From Pyrus communis (lineage: Eukaryota; Streptophyta; Magnoliopsida; Rosales; Rosaceae), in assembly GCF_963583255.1 (NCBI RefSeq), contig NC_084814.1, positions 16,590,464 through 16,654,463 on the forward strand: a stretch of DNA of 64,000 nt. Reading direction: 5' to 3'. The position numbers were made by a program, and so were the translations under genes. Below are positions 1-12,349 of the stretch, one piece after another; positions within the stretch are counted from its first letter, which is position 1, and every line of letters begins with the position of its first letter. The notes under the pieces were generated by a model that did no database searches, had not been told where the DNA came from, and saw only the letters and a program-made list of their open reading frames with translations.

Positions 1-2582
1 ATCGACTCTACTCGATCGCCATCGGAGGTTTTGTAGCAGTCTTAGTGAATGTGCTTGTTTGCCCTATTTGGGCCGGTGAGCAATTGCACAAGGAGCTAGT
101 CAATAACTTTAACTCGGTGGCTGACTCACTTGAAGGTGTGCCCAATAATCGATTGGTATTTTTAATTTCTAACCACGGTGAAATATAAAAATGGCAAATC
201 CCATGTTAATATAATAACCTGCATGCAACATATACAAACCTAAAAACATATCGTGCATGTAAATCTCATGTTAATAATACCATGCTAGACATGGACCACA
301 TTTTTTTGTCACATATTTATTTATTTCAACTATTAACCGCTCATAATATTTGATATAACAAGTCACTTGACACATAACCCGATGCTTTTAGTTGAATGTT
401 CACATTATAACATGGTATCAGAAAAAATTATCATATTCACTAATTGTTAATTGATTTTGAATTAGATGATTGCATTTGGTCATGATGTAGAGAGAATAAC
501 CATTTATATGTTTTCTTAAAATTATTCTCAGATTGTGTTAGGAAATATCTAGAAGATGATGGGTCTGTGCACCCAGAACTCTCCAAAACTGTTACGGGCG
601 AGTTTCCAGACGAGCCTGCCTATAGGAAATGCCGGAGCACATTGAACTCATCAGCAAAACTGGAAGCTTTGGTAATAAATTAGTTTATTAGACCTCTTTA
701 ATTAATTGGTTTTAATACTTTTCCAACGAATAATCTATATAATAATTCGCAAATCCAAAAGTTACCTGAAAAGGTTTAATCATATGTGTTGGCTATATTG
801 TTGAAATGCAAGGCTGTGTCGGCAAAATGGGAGCCCCCACACGGCAGATTCAAGCACTTCTTCTATCCTTGGTCAGAATATGTCAAAGTTGCAGCAGTTT
901 TGAGGTATTGTGCTTACCAGGTCATGGCACTTCATGGAGTTCTGCACTCTGAAATTCAGGTATATATTCCATTCCTCCACTCCCCTCCTCCTCCATGTAC
1001 ATACATGAACCCTTTTGCATATGACTTCTCAAATGAACACTGCTTGGCTCCCGACATATTAAGAGTCGGTTTTACTTACATATAAATCTAGTCTGACACA
1101 TATGCATAGTAACTCATTAAAATTATGTAAAGAAAATTGGGAGTGAACCACCTTCAATCCCTTTTCGAGCTTCATACACACTCATCTTTATTTTTGACTA
1201 TAGGATTGAATAAACCAAATAAAAACAATCTACAAGATTAAGCAAGATTATATAAAAAGTTAAAGGACATGTGCTTATCATTTCTAAATTTTTGTTTGCA
1301 CACATCTCAAACTGCGGTCATCCGTGAAAAGAAATGCCTACTTGAATATCTACCAACCACATAAAATACATAAACCCCTTTCCATTTTGGAGCTGGGGAA
1401 TATTTGGAAAGATTTAAGAGCTGGCTGGGAATAAAATAATACAAGTTAATTATACGATGTGTTTATTCTCTTGCTGTTGTTAGTGGTTTCCAATATTTAG
1501 GGGACCAGGAATTAAGAATTGGCACCAGAATAATAATAATAATAATAATTATTATTACTAAAATAATAATTAATTGACTAGTGCTAAAAGAGATGACGAT
1601 GATCAATTGTGGTTTGTTTTTAATCGTCAGTCTCAAGCATGGAAAGATATTCCTATGACCTGATTCACAATCGCAATTGAATTTGTTCAGAATAAACAAA
1701 TGTTGGTGGAGATCATGGGGCATTAGAAACTGGGTGGAATTAGGTATATATTTTCTTGTGCTTAATTCGTTTCTCACTGAATGTGTCACAGGATAAGAGA
1801 GATAAACATAAAATGATACACTCGGCTTCACTCGAGAGTCGAGAATGTGTAGTGAGCACTCGGTTAAAATTGGTTTTCAATGGGGTGAATTGGGTTAGAA
1901 CAAACGCAAATCTTGATGATAATCTGCTGATAGTATTAATCTTTTTACTCGATTGGTGTTTACTGTTTAGGCACCCTACAATCTCCGGATTACATTCCAA
2001 TCGGAGATCCAAGAAGCGACAAGCCAGGCCGCAGAACTGGTAAGGAGTCTAGGGCAAGACATCAGCCACATGAAAAGAAGCACCAGAACATCCCTACTCA
2101 AGAAACTCCACAGCTCAACGGAGCGACTCCAACGCGCCATTGACGTGCACTCTTACCTCCTCACATCGCCTTGTGACCCCCCGGACACGAACGGATATTC
2201 CAAGCCACTGACCAAGCTCTCTCAGACCTTATCCAACAACTTCTCCGATCTCACGAGCCAACTGACTGATCTCGACAGTAGCAATAGCCTTGACAAGAAC
2301 TCGAACCAAAGCGCTCAGCAGCAGCAGCAGACGGAGCCTAACAATTACCATGAGCTAATGAGGAAGCAGTCGAGGAGGCAGCATTATTCATGGCCGCCTC
2401 TACAGGTTGATGCTTTTGAGGAAGAGGGTTCTTCCGGTGACTTCTTGCCACGGATGAAGGCGTTGGAAAGCACTGCGGCGTTGTCCCTGGCCAACTTCAC
2501 TTCCTTGCTGATAGAGTTTGTGGCCAGGCTTGATCACTTGGTTGAAGCAGTTGATGAGCTTTCTAAGTTAGCCAAGTTCTAA
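1..2582 (+). CDS. Aluminium-activated malate transporter (ALMT family), 3' part of the gene
   Basis: Family role: ALMTs are plant anion channels that move malate across the tonoplast or plasma membrane. Four exons with GT/AG borders join in one frame: <1-135, 532-671, 813-959 and 1971-2582 (stop TAA), giving about 343 C-terminal residues; family members are usually 450-600 aa, so the 5' end lies left of the window. Exon 1 encodes the last membrane segment (YSIAIGGFVAVLVNVLVCPIWAGEQ would span it) followed by the cytosolic start. Exon 3 carries the family's WEP motif (AKWEPPHGRF) and the HFFYPW and VLRYCAYQVMALHGV blocks. Exon 4 holds the long soluble tail ending in SLLIEFVARLDHLVEAVDEL. The clade resembles ALMT9-type vacuolar channels; the specific orthologue is not settled. 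Intron 3 (960-1970) is about 1 kb and contains a TAA/ATT-rich microsatellite near 1531-1571. Confidence 0.92.
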
Positions 2583-3917
2583 CTTGACACGGGAGAATAT
2601 TTGTATACAAATACAAGGGGAAATGTCCCACTACATATACCAGCTTTCATGAAAAATAATCATGTAAAAATCGTGTTGCAGTTCCACGAAAAATGAAAAT
2701 CCAGAAATAAGTTCCTAATTCTCGGCCGATTTCCAAAAGATCACTTATAGTACATCATTACCGGGTTTTATTATCGCAAGTTGGCTTGTAACTCAGTTGT
2801 TTAAGGGCTTTCACCCTTTGCACCCAAAGTCCCGAGTTTGAATCCCCCTCCCTTGCTATCAGTTGTGTTGGCAAACCATATCATTTTGTTTAAACAGTTA
2901 ATCACTGAGCGATTCTATACGCTAATCGAACGGAGTTCAAATCATCATTAAAATTTCACGAAACGCTGAAGTAAAACAAATTGTTACTTGGATTAAGCAA
3001 GCAACCTAATGTTTATAGTTTTTGTAGCAAATTTAGCATTATTATCAAATCCTAGTTAGTTCCTACTTTCAAAATCCTCCATCCAAATGGAACCCTAACC
3101 TGATGGAATCTTCTTGGATGACATTGTTTACCTTTAAGAACATGTACCCATATGAGTTCTTTACTTTATAAGCAGTTTAATGGCCTGTAAACTGTAAAGT
3201 GCTTTTAAGCTGAAAAGAACTTTTGGACCTACTCCTACAAGTCATGCAAATCATCTAGGGAAATAGACTGAAAATGATCGTTTTACAAATCTCAATTGCT
3301 AATTGTTGAACGGATCAAATCAAATACTAACAGCATATCAATCAAATATAGACGACAAATTGATCAAAAGCCATCATTTCAACAATTGAGACATGTAAAT
3401 TTATGATTTCAGCCAATTTCCCAATTGCCTATCAAATCTCAATACCTTCAAAAGCACAAAACCACTGAAAATTTATTAGGAACTAAATTGCAAGACAAAC
3501 CAGCATACCAAACACGGCAAACAGATTATAATGATCTCAGAAAAGGCTTTTACTGCACCAGAATGTCTGACAAACTGACAGAAGCTACAGGCGGTATAAC
3601 CTTAACCTGTATTCACAAGCAAACTGCTGGACTGACAGACGTACATATTTACAGGAAAGAACACCAAACACCTGACTCCAAATTGTAACACTATGCCCTA
3701 CCTTGATACACCCGTAACAAACTGTTACACTAACATCTTTTTAAGCACTTAACGGGTTCTCACCATTCGAACTAATTAATGAGAACAACTTCTATTGTAT
3801 ATCAAAGGACTAAACCAGATTAAGAAACATAGGACACAGACATGCTGACCATCTGAAAACACTTGCCAACCACCGAGACCGAATAAGAGAACAAGGGTGA
3901 GGAAATAGGAAATAGCC
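2583..3917. other. Intergenic, convergent ALMT / loricrin-like 3' ends
   Basis: This holds the 3' UTRs of the two convergent genes and the SINE-like head. An open frame at 3425-3688 begins at a non-ATG codon and resembles no family I recognise; I treat it as chance. Nothing else is supported. Confidence 0.6.
2779..2900 (+). repeat. SINE-like tRNA-derived head
   Basis: A pol III A-box-like string (TAACTCAGTTG, near 2789) is followed about 45 bp later by a B-box-like string (GAGTTTGAATCCC, near 2834). This is the internal promoter layout of tRNA-derived SINEs. No clear poly(A) tail or target duplication was seen, so the 3' boundary is a guess. It lies about 200 bp past the ALMT stop codon. Confidence 0.45.
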
Positions 3918-5924
3918 TTACATCCAGTTCTGATGCATCATGTAGGACTTCTTTGGCCCAGATGAATTGCTTCCCATGCTGTTTGTGTTGGCATCTGAAC
4001 TGCCACCCGCCAGCAGAGCCATCAGACTTCCCCCATGCACCCTGCCTTCGGGAACGAGGGTGGGGACTGAAGATTGACCGCCATGTTTCAAGTCAGAATA
4101 AGTTCCAGTTGCTGAAGTCCTTATGCCACTCACGATATTCATCACATCAACATTCATGTCGTCAGCAATGACTACTTCTTTCATCTTCTCCGACTTCCCA
4201 AGTTTAGGGTCTTGAACCATAGGTCCCAAAGTAATACCTCCATGAACCCTCTTATCCTGAACCAGACCACTATGGAGCGCACAGAGGCCTGTCTTCCCCC
4301 TTGCAAATGAGTTACAAGGGGCGCTAGCTTGGACGCCATAAACTGATCCCGGATGGCCCCATGAGCATCTCTTTCCTCCACCATGTGCCTTACAGAAGTC
4401 AGTGCTGCCTTGTGCACTCTTACCACACCCTTCAGACTTGCATCTCTTTCCTCCACCATGTCGGACACAGTAGTCAGTTCGTCCCCTTGCACTCTTTGTG
4501 CACTCAGGCATGGCACATCGCTTGCCACCCCCATGTGCTACACAGAAGTTGGTACCACCATGCACACTCTTTTTACAATGCCCACCACCTTCAAATGCAC
4601 ACCTTTTCCCTCCACCATGGCCTTTGCAATAGGGCGTGCTCCCTTCAGCTCCTTTGGTGCAACCAGGAGCAGTGCACCGCTTCCCCCCACCATGAGCCTT
4701 GCAGTACATTGTGCTCCCTTGCGCCCCTTTTGTGCATCCTACAGCTTGGCATCGACGGCCACCTCCATGTGATATGCAAAGGCCCGAAAGACCTTCGGCA
4801 CTCTTTGTGCAATTTTCTCTTTGACATCTCTTGCCACCACCATGCCTGATGCACAATCCTGATTTCCCTCTGGCAGCTCGAGTGCAACCTTCTTCACTGC
4901 ACCTCCGACCACCACCATGAGCAATACAAAAGTCTGTACGTCCTTCAGCACTCTTTGTGCACCCAAGGAATTCACATCTCCGACCACCACCATGGGCCTT
5001 GCAGTACACTGTCCGGCCCTCAGCACCCTTGTGGCAGCCAGATCTCTGACACCTCCTACCACCACCATGATATATGCAACGGCCCGAGGCACCTCTGGCT
5101 CCCTTTCCACACCCTTCCACCTGGCATGTTTTTGAATTAGAGCTGCGCTGCGACTGTTGTTTCTGTGTCATAACAGAAGAAGAACAGGTTACTGAGCTAT
5201 TTGGTGTGGTTAACATGCTTGATGAGAGATCCGGAACAGCAGCAGTTGAGTCAATCTTTTGTGAAACCTCATTGAAGAGGAGGCTAGCCCCTGGGTTGAA
5301 CGAAGTCTGCAATGGTTGCATGGCAAACCTTCGCTTCCAGGGGAATGAAGTTGCTCCTTCATCTACATTTTGGGCCCCACCTGCATCCAATGGCAACTCC
5401 CTGCCTGAAAGGGCCGAAGTGGGGCTTGGATTGACACAAGTGATTTCGGATTCAGACAGCCCAGTGGAGAGACTTAACTCCAAGTCAACCTTGGGCATAA
5501 GTTCCAGTGCACTCTTAGCAGGTTTCCTCGGGCTGGGTACCCTTTCATTTCCAAGATGAAGAGCAAAGTCCAATTCGAAATCCATTGAGGACTCCTCATC
5601 CGTTTCTTTGGCTGAAGACATTGTAGTGCAAGCAGTAGCTGAGCTCCCCTTGCTGTCTGAGGAACTCGTTGAACGGCCAAGCCCAAGCGCCAGTGAAGAG
5701 CCAACATGTTGGGTCAAAGATCCACCAACCGAACTCCACTTTCGTTTGATTCCTTTTGGGCTTGGCATGTGAGCCATTGAAAAACTAGGGGAATTAAGCC
5801 GTAAGATAGTATCTGTGGAATACTCACCTCCAGCTCCTCCAACTTCCATGGAGTTGCCCAAGATTCTGAAGGCATTTGAAGAAACATTTGCAGCAAAACC
5901 CAGACTCTGCAACCTATTTTCCAT
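3918..5924 (-). CDS. Loricrin-like / WRKY19-like Cys-His repeat protein, 668 aa
   Basis: This is a single uninterrupted coding exon starting at an ATG (MENRLQSLGF). Residues 1-266 are Ser-rich and carry PSPKGIKRKW and an LxLxL string (DLELSLS, about 147-153) like an EAR repression motif. From residue 267 to about 519 there are ten tandem 25-residue repeats with the pattern C-x4-C-x10-C-x2-H-GGG-[RK]-R, then a degenerate eleventh unit to about 553 and a Ser/Gly-rich tail. The same repeat type occurs in the N-terminal part of Arabidopsis WRKY19 and in plant proteins annotated as loricrin-like or 'probable WRKY19'. There is no WRKYGQK motif here, so it is not a WRKY factor. The spacing suggests metal binding (inference). 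Biochemical function is not established to my knowledge. Repeat 8 has a 3-residue insertion (FEGGGHCKK). Confidence 0.88.
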   Translation of the reverse strand: MENRLQSLGFAANVSSNAFRILGNSMEVGGAGGEYSTDTILRLNSPSFSMAHMPSPKGIKRKWSSVGGSLTQHVGSSLALGLGRSTSSSDSKGSSATACTTMSSAKETDEESSMDFELDFALHLGNERVPSPRKPAKSALELMPKVDLELSLSTGLSESEITCVNPSPTSALSGRELPLDAGGAQNVDEGATSFPWKRRFAMQPLQTSFNPGASLLFNEVSQKIDSTAAVPDLSSSMLTTPNSSVTCSSSVMTQKQQSQRSSNSKTCQVEGCGKGARGASGRCIYHGGGRRCQRSGCHKGAEGRTVYCKAHGGGRRCEFLGCTKSAEGRTDFCIAHGGGRRCSEEGCTRAARGKSGLCIRHGGGKRCQRENCTKSAEGLSGLCISHGGGRRCQAVGCTKGAQGSTMYCKAHGGGKRCTAPGCTKGAEGSTPYCKGHGGGKRCAFEGGGHCKKSVHGGTNFCVAHGGGKRCAMPECTKSARGRTDYCVRHGGGKRCKSEGCGKSAQGSTDFCKAHGGGKRCSWGHPGSVYGVQASAPCNSFARGKTGLCALHSGLVQDKRVHGGITLGPMVQDPKLGKSEKMKEVVIADDMNVDVMNIVSGIRTSATGTYSDLKHGGQSSVPTLVPEGRVHGGSLMALLAGGSSDANTNSMGSNSSGPKKSYMMHQNWM

Positions 5925-5933
5925 TAAGTAACA

Positions 5934-7310
5934 ACTAAAATAATATACACAGACCTAATCGAATTGCAACAGAACAGTCTGCCAACTTCTGGGCTAAATA
6001 AAATTATCTACCAAGTTAGAGTTAGATGTCTCTGGGAGAGTACATCCCACCCCCACTAACAAATCCTGATGTATCACGCCGATCCATTTCGTCCACGGAA
6101 TTTATACCAAACTTTTACTGATCAGTTGCAGCAGTACATGAATCTTAGAAATTTTGATTGCTTTACAGCATCATTGTGACAATAAATCATCCTGCACTAG
6201 AGTAAAGAATTATTATACTAAAGTAGCCAAATCCCATAGGCGACAACACCACCCATTGGAAAAGAGTTCATAAAAGTTCCAAGTATAAAAAAAAAATGTT
6301 CAGCTATAGAATTCTAGCAAGAAACAACAGAGGTGATCATAACAACCTTGAATCCGTTTCGATCTACTCCAAATTGAGAAGAAAGCAGATCATCATAAGC
6401 AGTGAAAGAAACCAGCGCCTCAGAAGCCTAGAAAACAAAAGAACCAGGTTATCATAAGAAGAATATGAAGCAATATAGACAGTTACGATCGAACAGTAGG
6501 CAGACAAGAAAAAAAGAAAAAGAATGATTAAAGAGGAAACAAGATCATAAAAGGAGAACGTATCGACCCAATTAATTCTCACATGACATCTCAAGGAGCA
6601 CCGAATACATTTTTGCCCCTCAGGCAGATTACGAAATACAAAAAAAAAAAAGGAAGGGGGATATACACATACATGATTTAACGAATTCGTCATACCCAAA
6701 TTGAATGGGGTTTCAATTTCTAACCACTTGAATGCTCCCCGAACAGATTCAAACACTTAATGTCGGAAACAAGTAAATAAAAAAACCCCGAAACAGGACA
6801 AATCATACCATCTAAGATCACTGTCAACAAACTGTTTCAACCACTAACTCAGTTCATCAAACTAACACAAAACATAATATACATAATCCTAAAGCATCAA
6901 ATCAAATTGTTTCTTTCACAACCGACAGTATTTTACAAACGAAAACATCAAAACAAATAAAAACCAGAGATCTAAAGAAGAACATTATATCAAATTCAAC
7001 ATAACATTTCATAGGAACCCACAAACCATAAGAGAGACATCAGCAGAAAACAAATTGAAAGGTACAAAATTGGCAAATAAATCGAAACAAAACGCAAAGA
7101 AAATGCAAATTTGTCAGCAGATTTGTTTTGCAAATTAATGTAATACGACACATAATTTCATTAAAACGTGAAAATTAAAATAAAATAGGGGGAACGAGAA
7201 ACTAAATCAACAGAGCACAAGCTCTGCTAAGCTGACAAGAAAATCCAATTCATAACACCTTCAGCTCACTCAACCAAACAGCTGCTTAATCTAATATCTA
7301 AAACCTAACT

Positions 7311-7363
<53 letters not shown>

Positions 7364-7574
7364 ACATATTAAATAAAAACAATAAAATTTATAGGAAAAT
7401 GAAAGCAGAATTCTTCAAAATCTCCCCTTTTATTTGGCATCGAAACTACAACAACAAAGCCGAATTTCCAGAAATTGGAACAAAAATTTGACAAAACACT
7501 TCAAATAACAGAGTTCAAGCGTCGCCGTAACAGCACCAATCGAGAATTAGCGACAAATTTTTTTGCAGAATTAC
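5934..7574 (-). other. Probable 5' UTR intron of the loricrin-like gene
   Basis: On the minus strand a CT-rich, CCG-containing leader-like stretch (about 7720 down to 7575) ends in CTGAG|GTAATT, a good donor. A TATTATTTTAG acceptor lies 10 bp upstream of the ATG (after 5935). Together they imply a leader intron of about 1.6 kb; other acceptors, for example near 6360, are possible. Several open frames inside it have no recognisable content. The region also holds a (TA)n tract. Confidence 0.5.
7313..7355. repeat. (TA)n microsatellite
   Basis: There are about 21 uninterrupted TA units followed by TATG/TACA variants, inside the presumed 5' UTR intron of the loricrin-like gene. Confidence 0.95.
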
Positions 7575-7720
7575 CTCAGATTCGGACTTGGATTGGGATT
7601 GGGATCGGAATCGTCAGGGTGCGGCGGTGCGGGGAAGATGTTATGGTTTTTAGGGTTCTTGAGAGGCGCCGGCTGGAGAGTGGATGTGTCTGCGAGAGAG
7701 GGAGAGAGAGGAAAGAAAGA
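7575..7720 (-). promoter_or_regulatory. Probable 5' UTR exon and core promoter of the loricrin-like gene
   Basis: In the minus-strand sense this is a C/T-rich leader with CTCTCTC runs and repeated CCGATCC/CCAATCC words, ending at a consensus splice donor. It has the composition of a plant 5' UTR exon and no upstream protein-coding logic. The exact transcription start cannot be read. Confidence 0.45.
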
Positions 7721-10231
7721 GGGAGATGCGGGAATGACGAAGCAAGAGGTGGAGGAGTGCGCGTGTTAATAAGAAAATAGGGGAGGCACGTGGAAAAACA
7801 GTGGATTGTGAAAGCATTACCAGGTTTACTTGTCAGAGGAGGGAGAGAGGGAGAGAGAGAATCATGGTAATCAACGGCTCCTATTTTTTTCCACACAAGT
7901 TGCCTCTTCGGTCTTTTTATTTCTTACTTTCCCTATTTTCCACGTTTATTTTGGTAAAATAGATTTCCTATTATTGCAATATGCAGGCGGCAAAATAGAT
8001 TTCCTATTACTATTATTGCAATGTGCAGGCAAAGACAATGAACATAGCCATGTTTTTGACCAAAATGAGAAATTACGCGAAGCGTTTCACGAATCACGTG
8101 AAGTGCTAATGTGGTGTAAAGATAATAATGAGTGAGATGAAGTTTAGCTTGTCATTAACGTTTGTGATATAGATAAGAATTTTATTATGTACACAATGAC
8201 ATGTTGACATTTTACTTTAGTTTGTTTCTTTACGAAGACAATTAGTTAGATGGTGTATTCGACGAATCACGTGACATGTTGATGTTCCGTAAAAAGGTTA
8301 TACTGTATTCGATGAACCACATGACATGATGTTTTGGTAAGGATAATGATAAGGGAGGTGGATTTGGATTGCCTGTGACATCCTCGCTCTGACAAGTTAA
8401 CAAGAACTTGGTTGAATATGTTGTGCTTCGATGACATTTTATTTTGATTTTATATTCCTCGTTAGGTAATAAAATAATGTAATATATAGAGAATATAATC
8501 TACAACGCCAACATACCACATTATATAATAACGCAACTAAATCTAAACATTGAAGGCAAAATATATGTATGTAAAAAATCCAAATTAAGAATTAACTAGA
8601 AAAATATGCATGTAAACATCTTCTAAAATTACAACTTAAACGAGTATATAAATCAGTGAGTGTTATTGTATTTATGTCCCATTAAAACAAATCAGCGACT
8701 GTTATCATCATTCCAACCTCATTAAGATGATAACACATAGACGCAGCACTCAAGGAACTTGAGGGAAGGAAATTCAATCCTAATTATGAGTTTAACAACC
8801 CAAATTAATAACTAAATCTGAAACGGTAAATCCCAAGTTCATCTGCATGTATGTGCTGTCAAACAGAAATATACTACAACAAATCATGTCACGTGTTGTA
8901 TCATATACACTCAATAACTTTTTTGTATTGCTTTAGTTATGAACCCGATACAAACTAATTATAAACTTACATTTTTTGGGTTTAGTATGAAAGCTTTAAA
9001 GATTGAAATTTAAGGTTTTTAGGGTGTGTGACCTTTCACAAGCCCTTGTAAATTTTTGTTCTATGATCATTTTCAATTTTTCAATCCAACAACCAAAATT
9101 TGAGAGTGCAGAAGGTCAAAAAGGGAGTGTAGATGACACCACCTTCTATATATTTAGATACAAACTAAATAAAAATCTAAATATGGCCAAATTTTGAAGA
9201 CAAAATACATGACAACAACTCTTTGTCCTTTATTTTAATTATCAATTGAATTCCTATGCAATTATGAGTCAAGCATATCCAATGGTGTGTGGAATTTTCG
9301 TGTTCACACCATCTATGACTATATGTGCAATTTGGTTTTTGTAAAGAGTCATTTAACAATACCCTACGAATTTCGTCGTCTCTTCCGTTGTCAAATTCCG
9401 AAAGTACTGTGAAATTAGACCGTAGTTGCATAGATAATCACAAGGTATGTGCAATTTGTTTTCATCTTAATAATGTTTAATTTTTCATTATTTTAATTTC
9501 ACGATACATGCAAATTGCAATTAAGAAAGTTGTTAAAGAAAGACAAAAGGAAAACATATTACAGATAATACCAGTTGAGTTGAGGTGATATCAATGTGAT
9601 GGCTTCGGACTTATTCCATTTATACAACAAAAGGCATTAATCCGGTGGAAATTCGAGTGTTAAATACAAGAAACTACTATTTTAAAATGTAAACAAGATA
9701 TCTTATATACAAAGTGAAAACAAAAATTTATTTTAAACATTAGAATTTGTATGTAATTTTCATCTTCGTATGTAAATTGCATACGAAGTTCAATGTATAA
9801 TGTAACAGTATCATTTTAGTAGTATCCGATCAATTTATAAGAATTTAAAAATGTGTTTTTGTTGGCATGTTCTTCTCTATGCGTGGTTTTGAAGTTTTAC
9901 AAAACCTAGGCTACATTTGTTAGAAAATACTACGAAAGTTAGATAAGGGGAATTAAAAATGACTAGTTGCAATACCTTTTGAATGAACTTTCAAATGAAC
10001 ATTGTATGGTGCTATTTTGAAAGCCGTTTGTTTAGCATTTTCTGGTGCATCCATAGTGTTTTAGTGCAATTTTGTTGTGTTAGAGTAGTTCATTAGCAGC
10101 GTCATTGTACTGTATAAAAAATGTTATATCAATAAGAAATAAGAAAGTTTTGATGAAAAGCTTAACAATCTAGATAATCGATGGTGATGAATAGCGATAC
10201 ATGTGACCTCAATTTAAAGTGGGCTCATTGA
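7721..10231. other. Intergenic, no gene seen
   Basis: AT-rich DNA. A 38-bp direct duplication with the shared core AAAATAGATTTCCTATTA lies at about 7956-8032. Degenerate repeats sharing GAATCACGTGA/GAACCACATGA words occur near 8090, 8262 and 8312. Open frames are short and unrecognised. Confidence 0.55.
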
Positions 10232-10553
10232 GGTGGTAGCAAAAATCCACCATCTTTAACTTGACGAATTTGTACCTATAAAACAATAAACACCTTTGAT
10301 TGAGGACCAAAGTCTCACGCGCCCACGAGATGGGAGGGGGTGTTTGGCCAATAGATCTTTGATGCCTAAATCAGTAACTCTGAAAAGAGTGAGTGGGAGC
10401 TTAGGTATGTAGCAAAAGCTTACCAGTAAATAGTGTGGATGGAGTATTTATACGGAGGTGGTCATCAATGGTAGGGTTCTACTCTACACGTGGTGACTTT
10501 CTATTGGCCAAGATGAGTCATCCGTATGATAGATGAGGAAAAAATAATTCTAA
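10232..10553 (-). repeat. 3' LTR of the decayed gypsy element
   Basis: Matches 13778-14101 along its length, sharing AAAGCTTACCAGTAAAT, AACTCTGAAAAGAGTGAGTG and GGCCAAGATGAGTCATCC. Its ends are inferred from where the two copies diverge. Confidence 0.7.
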
Positions 10554-10939
10554 TTAGACGGGTTCGCGTAACCACTTTGGCCGCGAGCCTTGGCTTCTTG
10601 GGACGTTGAGCTAATGGGCTTATCGTGAGTTATTGCCTCTTGACCGTGGACGACTTAGCTTGTCATTGATTCTTCAATCCTTTGAGTTACGTGGCTTGCA
10701 TCACAATATACTAAAGATCTTTGGGACACAAAGATTATTAACTATCGCATTGTAAGTGTGTAATTGTTCAAAATTTGTGGGCGACAATCCAAGGAATGCG
10801 TTGGTTGCGTGGCTAACAGCACAACACGTTAGGGACTAGTGTAAAAAGGAAACGCATTAACTAGGCTGGGCAAAAACCTGCAGTTGTATGGAAATTCATG
10901 TAAAGTAACTCAAGGGTTATCCTACACTTGGTAGCTTAT

Positions 10940-11470
10940 AAAACTCGTGGACTACGTAGTATGTCAGCAGTGAAAATAGGTTATTATATGAACACAAAGA
11001 TTGATAACTAGTCATAGCAAACATCTGCAGTTGTATGAATCTTCGCAGGCAATTACTCAAGAGTGTACTGTGAGTATGTGTCTAGAACTCGTAGACTGTT
11101 TAGTATGCCAACAACGAAGATAGAGTTCCAAGTACCCCAAAAGTGTGTTACACTTAAAAGTTTATAGAACTTGTGGAATGCGTAGCATGTCAGCAACAAA
11201 AATAGGGTTCTATAATGACTAGAAGAGCACTAGTTGGTCACACCAACAGTGCTCAGCCGCGTATTCAGGCTGGTCGTACCAAAGGTGCTCAATCGCATGA
11301 ACCTTTATGAGCAACCATCCAAGGGACAAACTGTAGTTATGAGTTTACAAAATTGTGGACTGCGTAGCATGTCATCAACGAAAATAAGATTTTGTAAAGA
11401 CATGAAGATCGTTAATTGGTCACACCAAATGTGCTTAACCGCGTGAACCTTTATGGGCAGCTGTTCGGGA
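10940..11470. repeat. Degenerate tandem repeats inside the gypsy element
   Basis: Four copies of a motif resembling 'CGTGGACTRCGTAGYATGTC' start near 10945, 11089, 11171 and 11353, each followed by AACRAAAATAG-like text. Later units also share GGTCACACCAA and AACCTTTATG. Spacing is irregular (about 80-180 bp), consistent with decayed tandem repeats in the region upstream of the 3' LTR. Confidence 0.55.
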
Positions 11471-12349
11471 AACGAATTGCACTTTTGCCTCTTCTGGTAT
11501 AGAGGCTTGGGTTCTCATGGATTAGTCTAAGGGCTAGAAGACTTTCAGTTAGTTAGGCCTTGAAAAAGACCATTGTGGCTGATTCCGAGAACGAAAAACT
11601 CGTTGTACACTTAATTACACCATGGCAACCAAACCCATCAACATATAGATATTCGAGTGATTTACCTTTTCCCGAGGGGAGAGCATACCCTATGAGGTGT
11701 CGAGGAAATAATTTACCCTCTCGTATTAGAAAGCATACCCAGATAATTGTTGAGAAATCAGTTTACCCTATCGTATTGAAAAGAATGGAAGTTATTGTGA
11801 GCATATAGTTAAGCCAGACTTGTGAATGACTTCTCAAAATTTCGTAAAAAATAGGATAAGTGTATTGAGCTCTACAATAAGGTAGAAACTGTAAGACAAC
11901 TTGAATAATTCTCAGCCTATGAGGTATTGTTTATCAATCTACTTGAGTCTTTGAACTTTGATAGGCCTTGACAAGGTCCAAGCGGTGATGACGGAATGCA
12001 GGATTCTTCACTTTAGAGTCTTCCTTATGGACAAGGTGAAGGCTGTTCTTTTGACTATGTTTCTAGGCTAGAACTGCTAGTTCATCACCTTTTTGTTGTA
12101 GTTATAGATGAGCTGTTGCTTGTAAACTGTGATGCGGGTGACAACCTTCTCGTGTTTTTTCTCTACCAAGCATGGGTAATTGGTTACCTCCTTCTTGTTC
12201 TGCTTGGGACTTGGCAATATAGTGCTGATACTTGGCACGATGACGTTAGGAAAAATGATCGCCTCTGAACCAAACTCTAGGGAGAATAGAGTTTCGCCAA
12301 TAGCTCGTCATTGGGTAAGATAGGCCCATAAAACACTACAAAGCTTGTC

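Noticed and set aside
3425..3688. 87-codon plus-strand open frame
   Set aside because: Non-ATG start, no recognisable domain, and position in the 3' flank of two convergent genes.
4361..5559. Several plus- and minus-strand open frames inside the loricrin-like gene
   Set aside because: They are alternate-frame shadows of the GC-rich repeat array and have no independent features.
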